Source: Serratia plymuthica NBRC 102599 (GTDB lineage Bacteria; Pseudomonadota; Gammaproteobacteria; Enterobacterales; Enterobacteriaceae). Taken from it: a DNA stretch of 64,000 bases. Position numbers and translations under genes: made by a program. Of the stretch, positions 11,920-24,480 are shown in pieces (positions within the stretch are counted from its first letter, which is position 1; the number at the start of each line of letters is the position of its first letter). Location: positions 31,068-95,067 of the forward strand of contig NZ_BCTU01000028.1 of the NCBI RefSeq assembly GCF_001590925.1. The letters are read 5' to 3'. The notes beneath the pieces were generated by a model. That model was not told the origin of the DNA and did no database searches. It worked only from the letters and a program-made list of their open reading frames with translations.

Positions 11920-12279
11920 AATCCAATCCTTCTTTTTTGTGGGCACGTAAATCAAGGAGAGAGGTTTCGCAGTAATAGTGGGTCACAAAGCGACATATTC
12001 TCATCCTCCCCCCCTCTACGCCCCACGCCTGCGGAGTGTGATCCAGTTAACGTTGCGCCCTATTCTGTGGGGGAAGACACAAAATAGGGTGACGATTTTT
12101 GCCATACGGATCACAGATTTGCTTTTAGCGTTGAACTTCTCACCGCGACGGTCGTTCTCTCATCCTCCCATCTCCTCCCCCATGAAAAATCTTGTTACGG
12201 ATGATTACCCCTTGTGGGGATTCCCGCACTATCGGCCACATTGATTTTTCGTCGTCATGTACAGCAGGGAACCGGATTT
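11920..12279. promoter_or_regulatory. Divergent malE / malK control region with MalT- and CRP-like sites
   Basis: This 360-base gap separates the two maltose operons. MalT boxes (consensus GGGGAKGAGG) appear on the minus strand as GGGGAGGATG (12011-12002), GGGGAGGAGA (12180-12171) and directly next to it TGGGAGGATG (12170-12161). Two CRP-like half-palindromes starting TGTGATCC face each other: 12037-12052 on the plus strand and 12115-12100 on the minus strand. The arrangement resembles the E. coli malEp/malKp complex, where MalT arrays flank CRP sites. Exact boxes and promoters need footprinting-type data. Confidence 0.65.
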
Positions 12280-13243
12280 ATGTCGCTAATGCCTACCGTC
12301 ACTCAACCCACCTTGTACCGGATCCATCCGGTCAGTTTCCGTGATGGAAACGGGGACGGTGTGGGTGACGTACACGGCATGGTTTCGGCGCTGCCTTATC
12401 TGAATACGCTGTCGATCGATGGGCTGGTATTGCCGTATGAGCTGTCGGCGCAAGCCGCGGCTGCGGTCGCCGCTCAGGGGCTGGGGTTGTGGTACTGCGA
12501 CGGGCAAAGCCCTGTCCGGCACTCTGTCGCCCGGCAGCAGTACGTCCGCAGCCCGTTGGCGCTGGAGGTCATGCCCTTCAGCATCGAGCGGTTGGTTGAG
12601 GTATTGCATGCTCGCCGCGCCACGCTGGCGGACAGCCTGTGGAGCACCGGCGATGCCGACCAGCCACGGGTGGTCAGCCATTGGGGGCAGGGGAATTTAC
12701 GCTCCGCCGATGCGTTTTTGACGCTGCTGGCAATGTTGCCTGCGCCTGTCTGCTTGTATCAGGGCGAGGAACTTGGCCTGCCGCACGCCGCCGGCTTGCA
12801 GGATCCGCTTGGCGCGCAAACGCCGATGCCGTGGCACGAGGCGCCGGAACAGGTGACTGCCGGTGAGATCCATTGGTATCAGCAGGTGGCGATAGAGCAC
12901 CGCGCACTGGCGATTAGTCGTCAACAGCATGACAGCCAATCCACTTTACGTTACTGCCAGTCGCTTTTGGCGCTGCGTCGCTTGCCGGTGATCCAGCGCG
13001 GTGAGCTGAGCGCAGTCAGCCAAAAGAACGGTGTGGTTCGTTTACTTATTACCCATCAGGATCAATGCCTTGAAGCGCTGATTAATCTGCAGCCTTATAC
13101 TCAGGCGGCCGCGCCGTCTGAGGCGACCTTGCCACTGGCATGGCAGCACGGCGCGCAGCAAGAGGGTCATCAATGGGTTTTGGCGGGTTTTGCGTCCGCC
13201 ATTTTTACACGAAATATTAACTGCGAAAGCAGGGGAGTAACGC

Positions 13244-13251
<8 letters not shown>
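12280..13251 (+). CDS. Degenerate GH13 alpha-glucosidase-like protein lacking the catalytic core
   Basis: Intact 323-residue reading frame between malE and malK. Residues about 11-35 ([19 protein letters not shown]) match the first strand of GH13 alpha-glucosidases, and from about residue 115 the protein matches the family's C-terminal half: [40 protein letters not shown] and LLALRR. Everything between, including the strands with the nucleophile Asp and the acid/base Glu, is missing, and the usual NHD motif reads DAD. It is therefore unlikely to hydrolyse glycosides. ATG at 12280 follows AGGGA; an upstream in-frame start would add 22 residues. Its stop overlaps the malK start by eight bases (ATGGCTAG), so the two are translationally coupled. 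Confidence 0.8.
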
Positions 13252-15678
<2,427 letters not shown>

Positions 15679-15775
15679 TGACAGGACGGGGAGGGCCTTG
15701 TGCTCTCCCCAACATGTATTCGCCGACGCCGGCTCTCTTGCCTGACCTGCATCGGCGCTGATAGAGGGTATAACA

Positions 15776-16678
15776 ATGAAAAAGAATCTGCTGTCACTCT
15801 GCTTGTCACTGGCGCTGAGCCTTGGTGCGCCATTGGCGGCCAATGCCGATACGCCGGCCAATGTTTCTGTTGCCCCGGCCATCAGCGCCGCCACGCTGCA
15901 AAGCCTGCCATGGCAACCGCTGGTGCCGCCGGTCAGCCAGGAAGTGAAACTGGATAACGTCAGCCCGCAAATCAATCAGGGCGATATTCAGGGCGCCATT
16001 GCCGCCTATACGCTGCCGGCCGATCGCGGTTCGCTGGAAGTCACGCTAAGCAGCATCAGCAAGAATAATTCGATTTACGCGCCAAGCGTGTTGGTGCTGG
16101 ATGAGCATCTGCGCCCGGCGGCTTATTACCCGAGCAGCTACTTCCCGTATCAGCCGCCGGGGGCGATGTCCTCCGATCGCCTCGAGGGCACGCTGAAGCT
16201 GACCCCGGCGCTCGGTCAAAAACAGATTTATATGTTGGTGTACACCACCCGCCAGGATCTGGCCAAAACCACCCAGTTGACCAACCCGGCCAAGGCCTAT
16301 GCCGCCGGCGTGGGTAACGCGGTGCCGGATATCCCGGACCCGATCGCCAGCCACAGCACCAGTGGGACGCTCAAGCTGAAGGTTACCGCTGAACAGGGTT
16401 CCGGCAACGTGATGATCGGTATGCTGCAACCGGCACCGGCCGCTGCGCCGGTGGTGGTGGGGTCAACCGCGCCGGCCACGGTGGCACCTGCCGCAGTACC
16501 GGCCAAGCCTTCGGAGCCGATGCTGAACGACACCGAAAGCTACTTCAATAACAGCATCAGGCAGGCGGTGAAGGCGGGCGATATCGATAAAGCGCTGAAA
16601 CTGATGAATGAGGCTGAAAGACTGGGTTCCACCACAGCGCGTGAAACGTTTATTGGCAGCGTGAAAGGCAAGGGGTAG
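15776..16678 (+). CDS. malM: Maltose operon periplasmic protein MalM
   Basis: Periplasmic protein of 300 residues (E. coli 306) with signal peptide MKKNLLSLCLSLALSLGAPL ending near AANA. Function is unknown even in E. coli, though it belongs to the MalT regulon. An alanine/proline/valine-rich linker (about residues 220-245) leads to a C-terminal helical segment with ESYFNNSIRQAVKAGDIDKA. Last gene of the malK operon, 97 bases after lamB. Confidence 0.95.
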   Translation: MKKNLLSLCLSLALSLGAPLAANADTPANVSVAPAISAATLQSLPWQPLVPPVSQEVKLDNVSPQINQGDIQGAIAAYTLPADRGSLEVTLSSISKNNSIYAPSVLVLDEHLRPAAYYPSSYFPYQPPGAMSSDRLEGTLKLTPALGQKQIYMLVYTTRQDLAKTTQLTNPAKAYAAGVGNAVPDIPDPIASHSTSGTLKLKVTAEQGSGNVMIGMLQPAPAAAPVVVGSTAPATVAPAAVPAKPSEPMLNDTESYFNNSIRQAVKAGDIDKALKLMNEAERLGSTTARETFIGSVKGKG

Positions 16679-16710
16679 TACCCGACGCTGCCGATGCTGG
16701 CTCGATGATT

Positions 16711-16734
16711 GGTGCGCCTCGGCGCACCTTTTTT
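16711..16734 (+). terminator. Terminator of malK-lamB-malM
   Basis: GGTGCGCC-TC-GGCGCACC stem followed by TTTTTT, 33 bases after the malM stop. Confidence 0.9.
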
Positions 16735-17072
16735 CATGCGCGGGCCAGCGTTTCGCCAATCAGCGCCAGCAGACGGGCGTTATCTACCTGCTCCATCACC
16801 CGTATCGGTTTGCCCTGCGGTTCCGGCATGCCGACCGTCAACCGCAGGCCGTCCGGTCGCCAGCGGCGAGAGCTGCCGCGCGTCATGGCACCTTCCAATG
16901 CCACATCCACATAATACTCCTCGGTGGTCACCAACTGCGGCTCAAGCAGCCAGGCAATCACCAACGCATCGTGGATCCAGCAACCCGGCAGGTGGCGGGT
17001 CTGGCGCGAGTATTCGATCCTGGGAGTGAAGGTAAAGAAAACAGATGGCAGAAAGATGACATTGCGGCGTTT
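16734..17072 (-). pseudogene. Relic: C-terminal fragment of a nucleoside hydrolase
   Basis: Open stretch of 112 codons, bounded by a stop at 17073-17075. Its last ~95 residues look like the end of an inosine-uridine-type nucleoside hydrolase: [19 protein letters not shown] (with the metal-ligand HD), then [16 protein letters not shown] and EGAMTRGSS. The N-terminal two thirds with the DTDxGxDD motif are absent, and ubiC occupies the upstream side, so this is a decayed gene. A start ATG exists at 16964 but would give only 76 residues. The E. coli gene order has nothing similar between malM and ubiC except yjbI. Confidence 0.6.
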
Positions 17073-17211
17073 TTACCGCGGCGATTTTGCTGCCCGCCGC
17101 GCCACGAATCAGCCTGCCGCTTTTGGATTTCTGCGTTACAATGAATTCCTGTTAACAGTTTGTATGGTCTGGTGCGACCGCAGGGTGCGGCGTCAGGCCT
17201 GGAGTAGAACA

Positions 17212-17736
17212 ATGTCTGGCAATAGGGATTCCATCCTGCCGCCGCTTGAGTGGTTATCTGCGCAACACCCCCCGGTACCCGCTGCCGTCAGCGACTGGCT
17301 GATGGAGCCAGGATCCATGACCCGCCGTTTTGAACGCCACTGTGGGCGCGTGCACGTTGAACCGCAGCGCGAATGTTTCGTCACCCGCGACCAGTTGGGG
17401 GAAGAGGCCGAACACCTGCCGGATAGCCCGCGTTACTGGCTGCGAGAGATAATATTGTTGGGCGATAACCAGCCTTGGCTGCTGGGGCGCACGGTGATCC
17501 CGCAAGAGACCTTGACCGGACCGGATCAGGCGCTGGTGGATTTGGGCACGCTCCCGCTGGGGCGCTATCTATTCAGCAGCGGTGAATTGACTCGCGATTA
17601 CATTCATATGGGGCGGCAGGATGCGTTATGGGCGCGCCGCTCCCGTTTACGGCTGGCGGGCAAGCCCTTATTGCTGACAGAACTGTTTTTACCGGCTTCG
17701 CCGTTGTACGCTGCGGGCAGCGCGGAAATCGCATGA
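17212..17736 (+). CDS. ubiC: Chorismate--pyruvate lyase
   Basis: Cleaves chorismate to 4-hydroxybenzoate and pyruvate, the first committed step of ubiquinone synthesis. 174 residues from the ATG at 17212 (GGAG seven bases upstream; E. coli 165). Recognisable stretches are [39 protein letters not shown] with the catalytic Arg/Glu framework, and the C-terminal [20 protein letters not shown]. The longer open frame upstream overlaps the relic and has no family similarity. It leads into ubiA 17 bases downstream. Confidence 0.96.
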   Translation: MSGNRDSILPPLEWLSAQHPPVPAAVSDWLMEPGSMTRRFERHCGRVHVEPQRECFVTRDQLGEEAEHLPDSPRYWLREIILLGDNQPWLLGRTVIPQETLTGPDQALVDLGTLPLGRYLFSSGELTRDYIHMGRQDALWARRSRLRLAGKPLLLTELFLPASPLYAAGSAEIA

Positions 17737-17753
17737 TGAGGAGAGGAAATACC

Positions 17754-18626
17754 TTGGAGGGAAGCGTGACTCAAAGCAAATGGCGGGCTTACGGCCATCT
17801 GATGCGCCTCGATAAACCGATCGGCAGCCTGCTGCTGCTGTGGCCAACGCTGTGGGCGCTGTGGATTGCGGGGCAGGGTGTGCCGCCACTGTCTATCCTG
17901 CTGGTGTTCGTCATTGGGGTGTTCCTGATGCGTGCTGCCGGCTGTGTGGTGAATGACTATGCCGATCGCGCCGTTGACGGCCACGTGAAGCGAACAGCGG
18001 GGCGTCCAATGCCGAGCGGCCGGGTGAGCGAGAAAGAGGCCAAGATCCTGTTCGTGGTGTTGGTGCTGGTCTCGTTTGGGCTGGTGTTGACGCTGAACGC
18101 CATGACCATCTGGCTGTCGCTGGCGGCGCTGGCGCTGGCGTGGATCTATCCGTTCATGAAGCGGGTCACCAATCTGCCGCAGTTCGTGCTGGGAGCGGCG
18201 TTTGGTTGGGGCATCCCCATGGGCTACGCCGCCGTCAGCGAGGCACTGCCGTTGAGCTGCTGGTTGCTGCTGCTGGCCAATATCTGCTGGACGGTGGCTT
18301 ACGATACGCTGTATGCGATGGTGGACCGTGACGATGACCTGAAGATTGGCGTCAAATCCACCGCTATTCTGTTCGGCCGTTACGACAAGCTGATCGTCGG
18401 TCTGCTGCAGTTCGCGACGCTGCTGCTGCTGCTGTGGGTGGGCTATCTGGCCCAACTGAGCGGGGCGTTTTATTGGTCGTTGCTATTGGCGGGTGCCTTG
18501 TTTATTCATCAGCAAAAGCAAATCGCTACCCGCGATCGCGACGCCTGCTTCAAGGCGTTCCTGGATAATAACTATGTCGGGCTGGTGTTGTTTATCGGTA
18601 TCGCATTGAGTTATTGGCGGGGCTAA
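17754..18626 (+). CDS. ubiA: 4-hydroxybenzoate octaprenyltransferase (TTG start)
   Basis: Inner-membrane prenyltransferase that joins 4-hydroxybenzoate to octaprenyl diphosphate. From TTG at 17754 the product is 290 residues, the exact E. coli length, and begins (M)EGSVTQSK against MEWSLTQNK; AGGAGAGGAAA sits six bases upstream. A GTG four codons later is the alternative. Two Asp-rich sites are visible: [15 protein letters not shown] (about residues 71-85) and [16 protein letters not shown] (about 188-203), which bind Mg-diphosphate. About nine membrane helices. Confidence 0.95.
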   Translation: MEGSVTQSKWRAYGHLMRLDKPIGSLLLLWPTLWALWIAGQGVPPLSILLVFVIGVFLMRAAGCVVNDYADRAVDGHVKRTAGRPMPSGRVSEKEAKILFVVLVLVSFGLVLTLNAMTIWLSLAALALAWIYPFMKRVTNLPQFVLGAAFGWGIPMGYAAVSEALPLSCWLLLLANICWTVAYDTLYAMVDRDDDLKIGVKSTAILFGRYDKLIVGLLQFATLLLLLWVGYLAQLSGAFYWSLLLAGALFIHQQKQIATRDRDACFKAFLDNNYVGLVLFIGIALSYWRG

Positions 18627-18641
18627 GGGTATTTCGGCAAT

Positions 18642-18668
18642 AAAAAAGGCACCTGACGGTGCCTTTTC
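18642..18668. terminator. Bidirectional terminator, ubiA / plsB
   Basis: AAAAAAGGCACC-TGAC-GGTGCCTTTT between convergent ubiA and plsB. Confidence 0.88.
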
Positions 18669-18688
18669 GTTTTTGATTTATCAATCAA

Positions 18689-21154
18689 TTATTCGGCTTT
18701 CTCTTCCGTCGCCGCCGTTTCCGGCTGCACGTCGGTTTCCGCCGGCATGCTGACGCTCTCGATAGTCAGCTTGATTTCCGGGGTAATCAAATCGCTCAGC
18801 ATGCTGTACACCTCCAGGGTGTGCTCACGAACTGCATCGCCGACATCGTTGATGTAGCCTTCTTCACGCAGCGTCGCCACCAGGGTAGAGAACACGGCCT
18901 TGTCGAAGAACTCTGGCGCATTGATACCATGCAGTACCGAAAGACGCTGGGCCATGATGCGGCTCTCTTTCTCCAGCGCGCCGCGGTTGATGCTCGGGTT
19001 GGCGCTGAGGATAGACATGGTGATGGCATAGCGCTGCAACGTTTCGCGCACGCCGGCTGCCAGCAACTGCAGAGGGCGAATGCGCGCCGGGTTAAGCACC
19101 AGATCCTCGCCTTTGTCGCAGATGAGCTGCTGGCGGATCATTTCCTCGATCAGCGGCCGCAGCACTTCCGGCAGTTGTTCCTTGTCGTTGTGCAGGAACA
19201 GTTCGGCCTTCAGCATCGGGTAAATCAGGCCGATCTGCCGCAGCAGTTCAGCGCGGGACACCCGGCGGTGATGCATCACTATGGTGGCGATCAACGAAGG
19301 CAGCACCAACAGATGGTGGATATTGTTGCGGTAATAGGTCATCAGCACCGCCTGCTCGCGCGGCAGGATGATGATATCGCCGATGTTATCCTTCTCCACC
19401 TCGAACTTGTTCATGTTCAGCGCGTGATCCAGCAACTCGTCCGGCGTTTGGGTCGGCACTGTGACGTCGCCGGCGTAAGGCACGTTGCGCATCAGTTGCA
19501 GATAACACTCCAACTGCTCAAGCAGCTGTTCGCGGGTCAGCGAGCGCTGGCGTGAGGCCAGCAGCGCCGTAGAACACAGGTTCATGGCATTGGCGGCGGC
19601 AGCGTTGTTGATGCGTACCATGATCTTGGCCGCCAGGTCGTTGACCGTTGGCGTCAGCCAGCTTGGACGTTGGGCTTCGATCGGGTCAATCGATTCGCGC
19701 CACTGCGGCACGTTCTGGTTCAGGTAGGGGGTCAACGGCAGCGGATCACCGAAGTTGACGTAACCCTGGCCGAGATTACGCAGCTTGCGCAGGCCGCGCA
19801 GCATCTGCAACAGGCTCTCTTTTTCCTTGGTCGCTCCGCGCAGCTCTTTGGCGTAAGTACCTACTTCCATCACGTGTTCGTAACCGATGTAGATCGGGAC
19901 CAGCGTGATAGGACGAGTGCCACCGCGCAACATTGCCTGGATGGTCATCGACAGGGTGCCGGTCTTCGGTTCCAGCAGGCGCCCTGTGCGGGAACGGCCG
20001 CCTTCAACGAAGTATTCCACCGAGTAGCCACGGGTAAACAGCTCGCCGAGGTATTCGCGGAACACCGTTGAATACAGCTTGTTGCCTTTGAAGGTGCGGC
20101 GGATAAAGAACGCGCCCAGGCGACGGAAGATCGGCCCGGCCGGCCAGAAGTTGAGGTTGATGCCGGCGGCGATGTGCGGCGGCACCAGCCCCTGGTGATA
20201 CAGTACGTAGGACAGCAGCAGGTAGTCCATATGGCTGCGGTGGCACGGCACATAAACGATCTCGTGGCCGTCCTGCGCCAACTGGCGCACGCGCTCGGCA
20301 TTGGTGACGTTGATGCCCTGATACAGCCGGTTCCAGGTCCAGCTCAGCACGCGATCGGAAAGGCGCACCGTCTCGTACGAGAAGTCGGCGGCGATCTCTT
20401 CCATCAGCGCAATGGCGTTCTGCTGGGCCTTTTCATGGGAAATTTTCTTGCTGCGCGCTTCGTCCTCGACCGCTTTTTCGATCGCTTTGGACGCCAGCAG
20501 CTTATTGAACAGATCCTGACGAGCCGGCAGGCTTGGGCCGACGGCGGCCAGACGTTGACGCGAGAAATGCATGCGCGCCACGCGCGCCAGTTTTTGTGCG
20601 ATAGTTTTGTCCGTGCCGTGTTCGGTCGCCATTCGGCGCAGCGAAACGGTGTTGGAGAAACGCACGAAGCTGTCGCGGCCCAGCCACAGGACGGCGAAGA
20701 ATTTCTGGACGCCGTTCAGCAAGCGCAGATGCGGCGTGCCGTGGCCTTCGCGGCCTGGGGAACGGCCAAACATCACCGACACCGGCAGCATCTGAATATC
20801 GAGATCCGGGTTGCTGCGGTGCAGATCCAGATAGTCGTGAAACAGTTTTACCGACTCTTCTTTCGGTGTGTAGTAGCGGAACACGCGCGGGCCGTCGTGA
20901 ATAAACACGTGGCTTGGCAGTACGGTGCCGTCTATCTCCAGCGGATTGAGGGGGTCGGGCAAATCCTGCGCCAGGCACTGGGTGCGCAGCGTCAGTAAAT
21001 CTGCCTTGGAATTATAAGGTAAAACATACAAAATCGGCCGTGAGGGATCCAACCCTAACTCCGTGACCGGATCTGAAGGGATAACCTTACTTCTTACCAA
21101 CAATTTAAGTGGTAAATTCAATAATTTATAATAAATTTTACGCCAACCTGACAT
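18689..21154 (-). CDS. plsB: Glycerol-3-phosphate 1-O-acyltransferase
   Basis: Membrane-bound enzyme that acylates sn-glycerol 3-phosphate at position 1, the first step of phospholipid synthesis. 821 residues from the ATG at 21154 (E. coli 807), chosen because [16 protein letters not shown] aligns with the E. coli start; the open frame runs 55 codons further without similarity. The acyltransferase motifs are clear: HRSHMD (about residue 305), [27 protein letters not shown] and the PIYIGYEHV block. Divergent from dgkA with 149 bases between them. Confidence 0.97.
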   Translation of the reverse strand: MSGWRKIYYKLLNLPLKLLVRSKVIPSDPVTELGLDPSRPILYVLPYNSKADLLTLRTQCLAQDLPDPLNPLEIDGTVLPSHVFIHDGPRVFRYYTPKEESVKLFHDYLDLHRSNPDLDIQMLPVSVMFGRSPGREGHGTPHLRLLNGVQKFFAVLWLGRDSFVRFSNTVSLRRMATEHGTDKTIAQKLARVARMHFSRQRLAAVGPSLPARQDLFNKLLASKAIEKAVEDEARSKKISHEKAQQNAIALMEEIAADFSYETVRLSDRVLSWTWNRLYQGINVTNAERVRQLAQDGHEIVYVPCHRSHMDYLLLSYVLYHQGLVPPHIAAGINLNFWPAGPIFRRLGAFFIRRTFKGNKLYSTVFREYLGELFTRGYSVEYFVEGGRSRTGRLLEPKTGTLSMTIQAMLRGGTRPITLVPIYIGYEHVMEVGTYAKELRGATKEKESLLQMLRGLRKLRNLGQGYVNFGDPLPLTPYLNQNVPQWRESIDPIEAQRPSWLTPTVNDLAAKIMVRINNAAAANAMNLCSTALLASRQRSLTREQLLEQLECYLQLMRNVPYAGDVTVPTQTPDELLDHALNMNKFEVEKDNIGDIIILPREQAVLMTYYRNNIHHLLVLPSLIATIVMHHRRVSRAELLRQIGLIYPMLKAELFLHNDKEQLPEVLRPLIEEMIRQQLICDKGEDLVLNPARIRPLQLLAAGVRETLQRYAITMSILSANPSINRGALEKESRIMAQRLSVLHGINAPEFFDKAVFSTLVATLREEGYINDVGDAVREHTLEVYSMLSDLITPEIKLTIESVSMPAETDVQPETAATEEKAE

Positions 21155-21303
21155 AACAACGTGAAGCCTCTTGTTAGCAATGCGCCGCAAGCATACCAGA
21201 AACCGGGTAGCAGATCTGTGGTGTTGGAAAACCGTGAGCCGGGAGAGTTTCCTGACCCAAGCTCTATAATTATGACTTACCTCTGTGAAAGGCACTAAAA
21301 AAC

Positions 21304-21672
21304 ATGGCAAACCAAGCAACCGGCCTGACCCGTATTATTAAAGCCGCCGGCTACTCATATAAAGGCTTTTCTGCTGCCTGGCAGCACGAAGCCGCATTCC
21401 GCCAGGAGCTGGTGGCGACCGTGCTGGCTATCATACTGGCGATCTGGCTGGATGTGGGTGCGATAGCGCGCATTTTACTGATCGGATCGGTGCTGTTGGT
21501 CGTGATCGTCGAGATGCTGAACAGCGCGATTGAAGCCATTGTCGATAGGGTGGGTACGGAACACCACGAGCTTTCCGGGCGGGCGAAAGATATGGGGTCG
21601 GCGGCGGTAACGCTGACGATCATACTGGCGCTGTTTGTCTGGGGTTCGGTACTGTGGCAGCACTTTGCCTGA
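21304..21672 (+). CDS. dgkA: Diacylglycerol kinase
   Basis: Small inner-membrane kinase recycling diacylglycerol to phosphatidic acid; 122 residues, the E. coli length, with three membrane helices. The signature [19 protein letters not shown] (about residues 69-87) holds the catalytic Glu and Asn, and the N-terminal amphipathic segment [20 protein letters not shown] is typical. Confidence 0.97.
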   Translation: MANQATGLTRIIKAAGYSYKGFSAAWQHEAAFRQELVATVLAIILAIWLDVGAIARILLIGSVLLVVIVEMLNSAIEAIVDRVGTEHHELSGRAKDMGSAAVTLTIILALFVWGSVLWQHFA

Positions 21673-21745
21673 GTGGAACGCTCCGTTGCGGCGGGGCGCT
21701 AATCCCTGATTTTTATTCATTCTTCGGTTCCCAAGCCGCGCTTAC

Positions 21746-21782
21746 CTGTATATACTCACAGCAAGACTGTATAAACAAACAG
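21746..21782. promoter_or_regulatory. Two LexA (SOS) boxes in front of lexA
   Basis: CTGTATATACTCACAG (21746-21761) and CTGTATAAACAAACAG (21767-21782) both fit CTG(T)-N8-ACAG. Spacing and first-box sequence equal the double SOS box of E. coli lexA. The second box runs into the AGGGGG ribosome site. Confidence 0.93.
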
Positions 21783-21790
21783 GGGGCGGA

Positions 21791-22399
21791 ATGAAAGCAT
21801 TAACTACCAGACAACAAGAAGTCTATGAACTGATTCGCGATCATATTTCGTCAACTGGCATGCCGCCAACGCGCGCCGAGATCGCCATGCGTCTGGGGTT
21901 CCGTTCGCCAAATGCTGCAGAAGAACATCTGAAAGCGCTGGCGCGCAAGGGCGTGATCGAGATCGTCTCCGGCGCTTCACGCGGCATTCGCCTGCTGATG
22001 GAAGATGAAGAAGGTTTACCGCTGATTGGCCGCGTGGCCGCCGGTGAACCGCTGCTGGCGCAGCAGCATATCGAAGGGCACTATAAGGTGGATCCTTCTT
22101 TGTTCAAACCGAGCGCGGATTTCCTGCTGCGGGTCAACGGCATGTCGATGCGTGATATCGGCATCCTCGACGGCGATCTGCTGGCGGTGCATAAAACCCA
22201 GGACGTGCGGAACGGCCAGGTAGTGGTAGCGCGTATTGAAGATGAAGTTACGGTCAAACGCCTGAAAAAACACGGCAATGTGGTTGAACTGCTGCCAGAA
22301 AACAGCGAGTTCCAGCCTATCGTGGTCGACCTGCGTCAGCAAAATTTCACCATTGAAGGTCTGGCGGTCGGCGTGATCCGCAACGGCGACTGGATTTAA
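21791..22399 (+). CDS. lexA: LexA repressor / self-cleaving S24 peptidase
   Basis: Master repressor of the SOS response, 202 residues like E. coli. The N-terminal winged helix ([19 protein letters not shown]) recognises SOS boxes. The C-terminal domain has the self-cleavage bond Ala84-Gly85 (RVAAGEP), nucleophile Ser119 (NGMSMRD) and Lys156 (VTVKRLKK). Autoregulated through the two upstream boxes; dinF follows in the same direction. Confidence 0.98.
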   Translation: MKALTTRQQEVYELIRDHISSTGMPPTRAEIAMRLGFRSPNAAEEHLKALARKGVIEIVSGASRGIRLLMEDEEGLPLIGRVAAGEPLLAQQHIEGHYKVDPSLFKPSADFLLRVNGMSMRDIGILDGDLLAVHKTQDVRNGQVVVARIEDEVTVKRLKKHGNVVELLPENSEFQPIVVDLRQQNFTIEGLAVGVIRNGDWI

Positions 22400-22431
22400 T
22401 CGCTGCGCCTGAACGTTGTCCTCTGATTTAA

Positions 22432-22453
22432 ATCGCCCCAGCTCTGGGGCGAT
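22432..22453 (+). other. Hairpin between lexA and dinF
   Basis: ATCGCCCC-AGCTCT-GGGGCGAT, a perfect eight-base stem without a T-run. It may lower or modulate read-through into dinF. Confidence 0.5.
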
Positions 22454-22500
22454 GTCATTTCTGATTCATTCAAACCCTACCGCCACGGGAACATTTCACT

Positions 22501-23838
22501 ATGCGCCTGCTTTCTGCCTTCACCAGCGATACTGATAAAGCCCTATGGCGCCTTGCGTTACCCATGATCTTTTCCAATATTACCGTTCCGCTGCTCGGGC
22601 TGGTGGATACTGCGGTGATTGGCCACCTGGATAGCCCCGCCTATCTGGGTGGCGTTGCTATTGGTGCCATGGCTACCAGCTTCCTGTTTATGTTGCTGCT
22701 GTTCCTTCGCATGAGCACTACCGGGCTGGCGGCACAGGCGCTCGGTGCACAGGATCCTCAGGGGTTGGCGCGCGCTTTTATGCAGCCGTTGTGGCTGGCG
22801 GTGTTGGCCGGTGTGGCGATTGTGCTGCTGCGCCACCCGTTGATCGATATGGCGTTGCAGATCGTGGGCGGCGATGGCGCGGTGCTGGAGCAAGCGCGGC
22901 TATTCCTCGAAATCCGCTGGCTAAGTGCGCCGGCGGCGTTGGCCAACATGGTGATCCTGGGCTGGCTGCTTGGCGTGCAATACGTGCGTGCACCGGTGAT
23001 CTTGCTGATTATCGGTAACCTGCTGAATATCGTACTGGATATCTGGTTAGTGATGGGGCTGGGTTGGAACGTGCAAGGGGCGGCGACGGCGACCGTCATC
23101 TCTGAATATGCCACCCTGCTGCTGGGGCTATGGCTTGCCTGGCGGGTGATGCGCATACGAGGCATTTCCGCGCCGATGCTGCGCCAGGCCTGGCGCGGTA
23201 ATCTGCGGCGCCTGCTGGCGCTGAATCGCGACATCATGTTGCGTTCACTGCTGCTGCAAGCGTGTTTTGCCTCACTGACCATTTTCGGTGCCCGGCTTGG
23301 CGGCGACGTGGTGGCGGTAAACGCGGTACTGATGAATTTGCTGACCTTCACGGCCTACGCGCTCGACGGCTTTGCCTACGCGGTAGAGGCGCATTCCGGC
23401 CATGCCTATGGCGCTCGCGACGACAGCCAACTGCGCAAGGTATGGCGCGCCGCCTGTCGCCAGGCTTGTTTGGTGGCACTGGCTTTTGGGGTGGTGTATG
23501 CCGTTGCCGGGCAGCAAATCATCTCGGCATTAACCTCTTTACCCGAGTTGCGTACGCTGGCGAGCCATTATCTGCCGTGGCAGGTGGTGCTGCCGTTGGT
23601 CGGTGTGTGGTGTTATCTGCTGGACGGCATGTTTATTGGTGCGACCCGCGGTGCCGAAATGCGCAACAGCATGGCGGTGGCGGCCGTCGGCTTCGGCCTG
23701 ACGTTGTTTACCGTACCTGTATTAGGCAACCACGGATTATGGCTGGCGCTGGCGGTGTTTCTGTCGCTGAGGGGCATTGCGCTGGGCTGGTTCTGGCACC
23801 GTCACCGGCTGCGCGGTACCTGGTTTAGGGTGCAATAA
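22501..23838 (+). CDS. dinF: MATE-family efflux protein DinF
   Basis: Inner-membrane MATE transporter of 445 residues with 12 predicted helices in two halves; starts MRLLSAFTSDTDKALWRLAL and shows the family pattern PMIFSNITVPLLGLVDTAVIGHL in its first helices. SOS-inducible in E. coli through lexA read-through, and the arrangement here is the same. Substrate is unknown; protection against oxidative stress and bile salts has been reported for the family member. Confidence 0.93.
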   Translation: MRLLSAFTSDTDKALWRLALPMIFSNITVPLLGLVDTAVIGHLDSPAYLGGVAIGAMATSFLFMLLLFLRMSTTGLAAQALGAQDPQGLARAFMQPLWLAVLAGVAIVLLRHPLIDMALQIVGGDGAVLEQARLFLEIRWLSAPAALANMVILGWLLGVQYVRAPVILLIIGNLLNIVLDIWLVMGLGWNVQGAATATVISEYATLLLGLWLAWRVMRIRGISAPMLRQAWRGNLRRLLALNRDIMLRSLLLQACFASLTIFGARLGGDVVAVNAVLMNLLTFTAYALDGFAYAVEAHSGHAYGARDDSQLRKVWRAACRQACLVALAFGVVYAVAGQQIISALTSLPELRTLASHYLPWQVVLPLVGVWCYLLDGMFIGATRGAEMRNSMAVAAVGFGLTLFTVPVLGNHGLWLALAVFLSLRGIALGWFWHRHRLRGTWFRVQ

Positions 23839-24156
23839 GACAGGGAGCTTTATAGATAATTGAGTAATTTTTCTTATGTTTTTTATTTATATTTGCTTAC
23901 ATGTTCCCAAGAGCCATTCCAGTCGGGTAGCACCTTGTTTGTTAGTGTCTTTTTCTGTTTAATTGTTTTTTATGGCTTTTTATTCTGGTTTTTGTTTGGT
24001 TGTCGTTATCTGCGTCTACAATTAATCATGTGGCTGGCGAAATGAATGGGGGAGTGGCAACCCTTTGGTTGGCGGTAATAGACCATAAAAATTGCTTGGT
24101 TATACGCCCGGTCAGCACAGTATCAAACTGATTTACGACAGGTTAACGGAGAGACT
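23839..24156. other. AT-rich gap between dinF and yjbJ
   Basis: No convincing gene. A 61-codon frame from TTG at 23860 encodes a very Phe/Leu-rich peptide in T-rich DNA and is probably chance. A promoter for yjbJ should lie near its right end. Confidence 0.5.
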
Positions 24157-24366
24157 ATGAACAAAGATCAAGCCGACGGTAACTGGAAACAGTTTAAAGG
24201 GAAAGTGAAGGAACAATGGGGCAAGCTGACCGATGACGATTTGGCGGTCATTGAAGGGAAACGCGAACAGCTTGTCGGTAAAATCCAGGAACGCTATGGC
24301 TACCAGAAAGAGGCGGCCGAGAAAGAAGTGAAATCCTGGGAAGACCACAGCAAGTATCGCTGGTAG
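24157..24366 (+). CDS. yjbJ: CsbD-family stress protein YjbJ
   Basis: Small, charged, largely helical protein of 69 residues (E. coli YjbJ 69) starting MNKDQADGNWKQFKGKVKEQ, the CsbD signature. Members are abundant, RpoS-linked general stress proteins of unknown activity. ATG follows AACGGAGAGACT. Confidence 0.95.
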   Translation: MNKDQADGNWKQFKGKVKEQWGKLTDDDLAVIEGKREQLVGKIQERYGYQKEAAEKEVKSWEDHSKYRW

Positions 24367-24480
24367 CGAGCAGGGCCACAGCATACGGTGGCCGTAATCG
24401 ACTGTAGCCGGCCGGGTGTTTTGATCCCCTTAACGCCACGGCCACAGGTACAGGGAAGTGCCTGACCAATCCCGCTTAAT

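Noticed and set aside
23860..24045. 61-codon hydrophobic frame after dinF
   Set aside because: TTG start without ribosome site in T-rich DNA; composition looks random.
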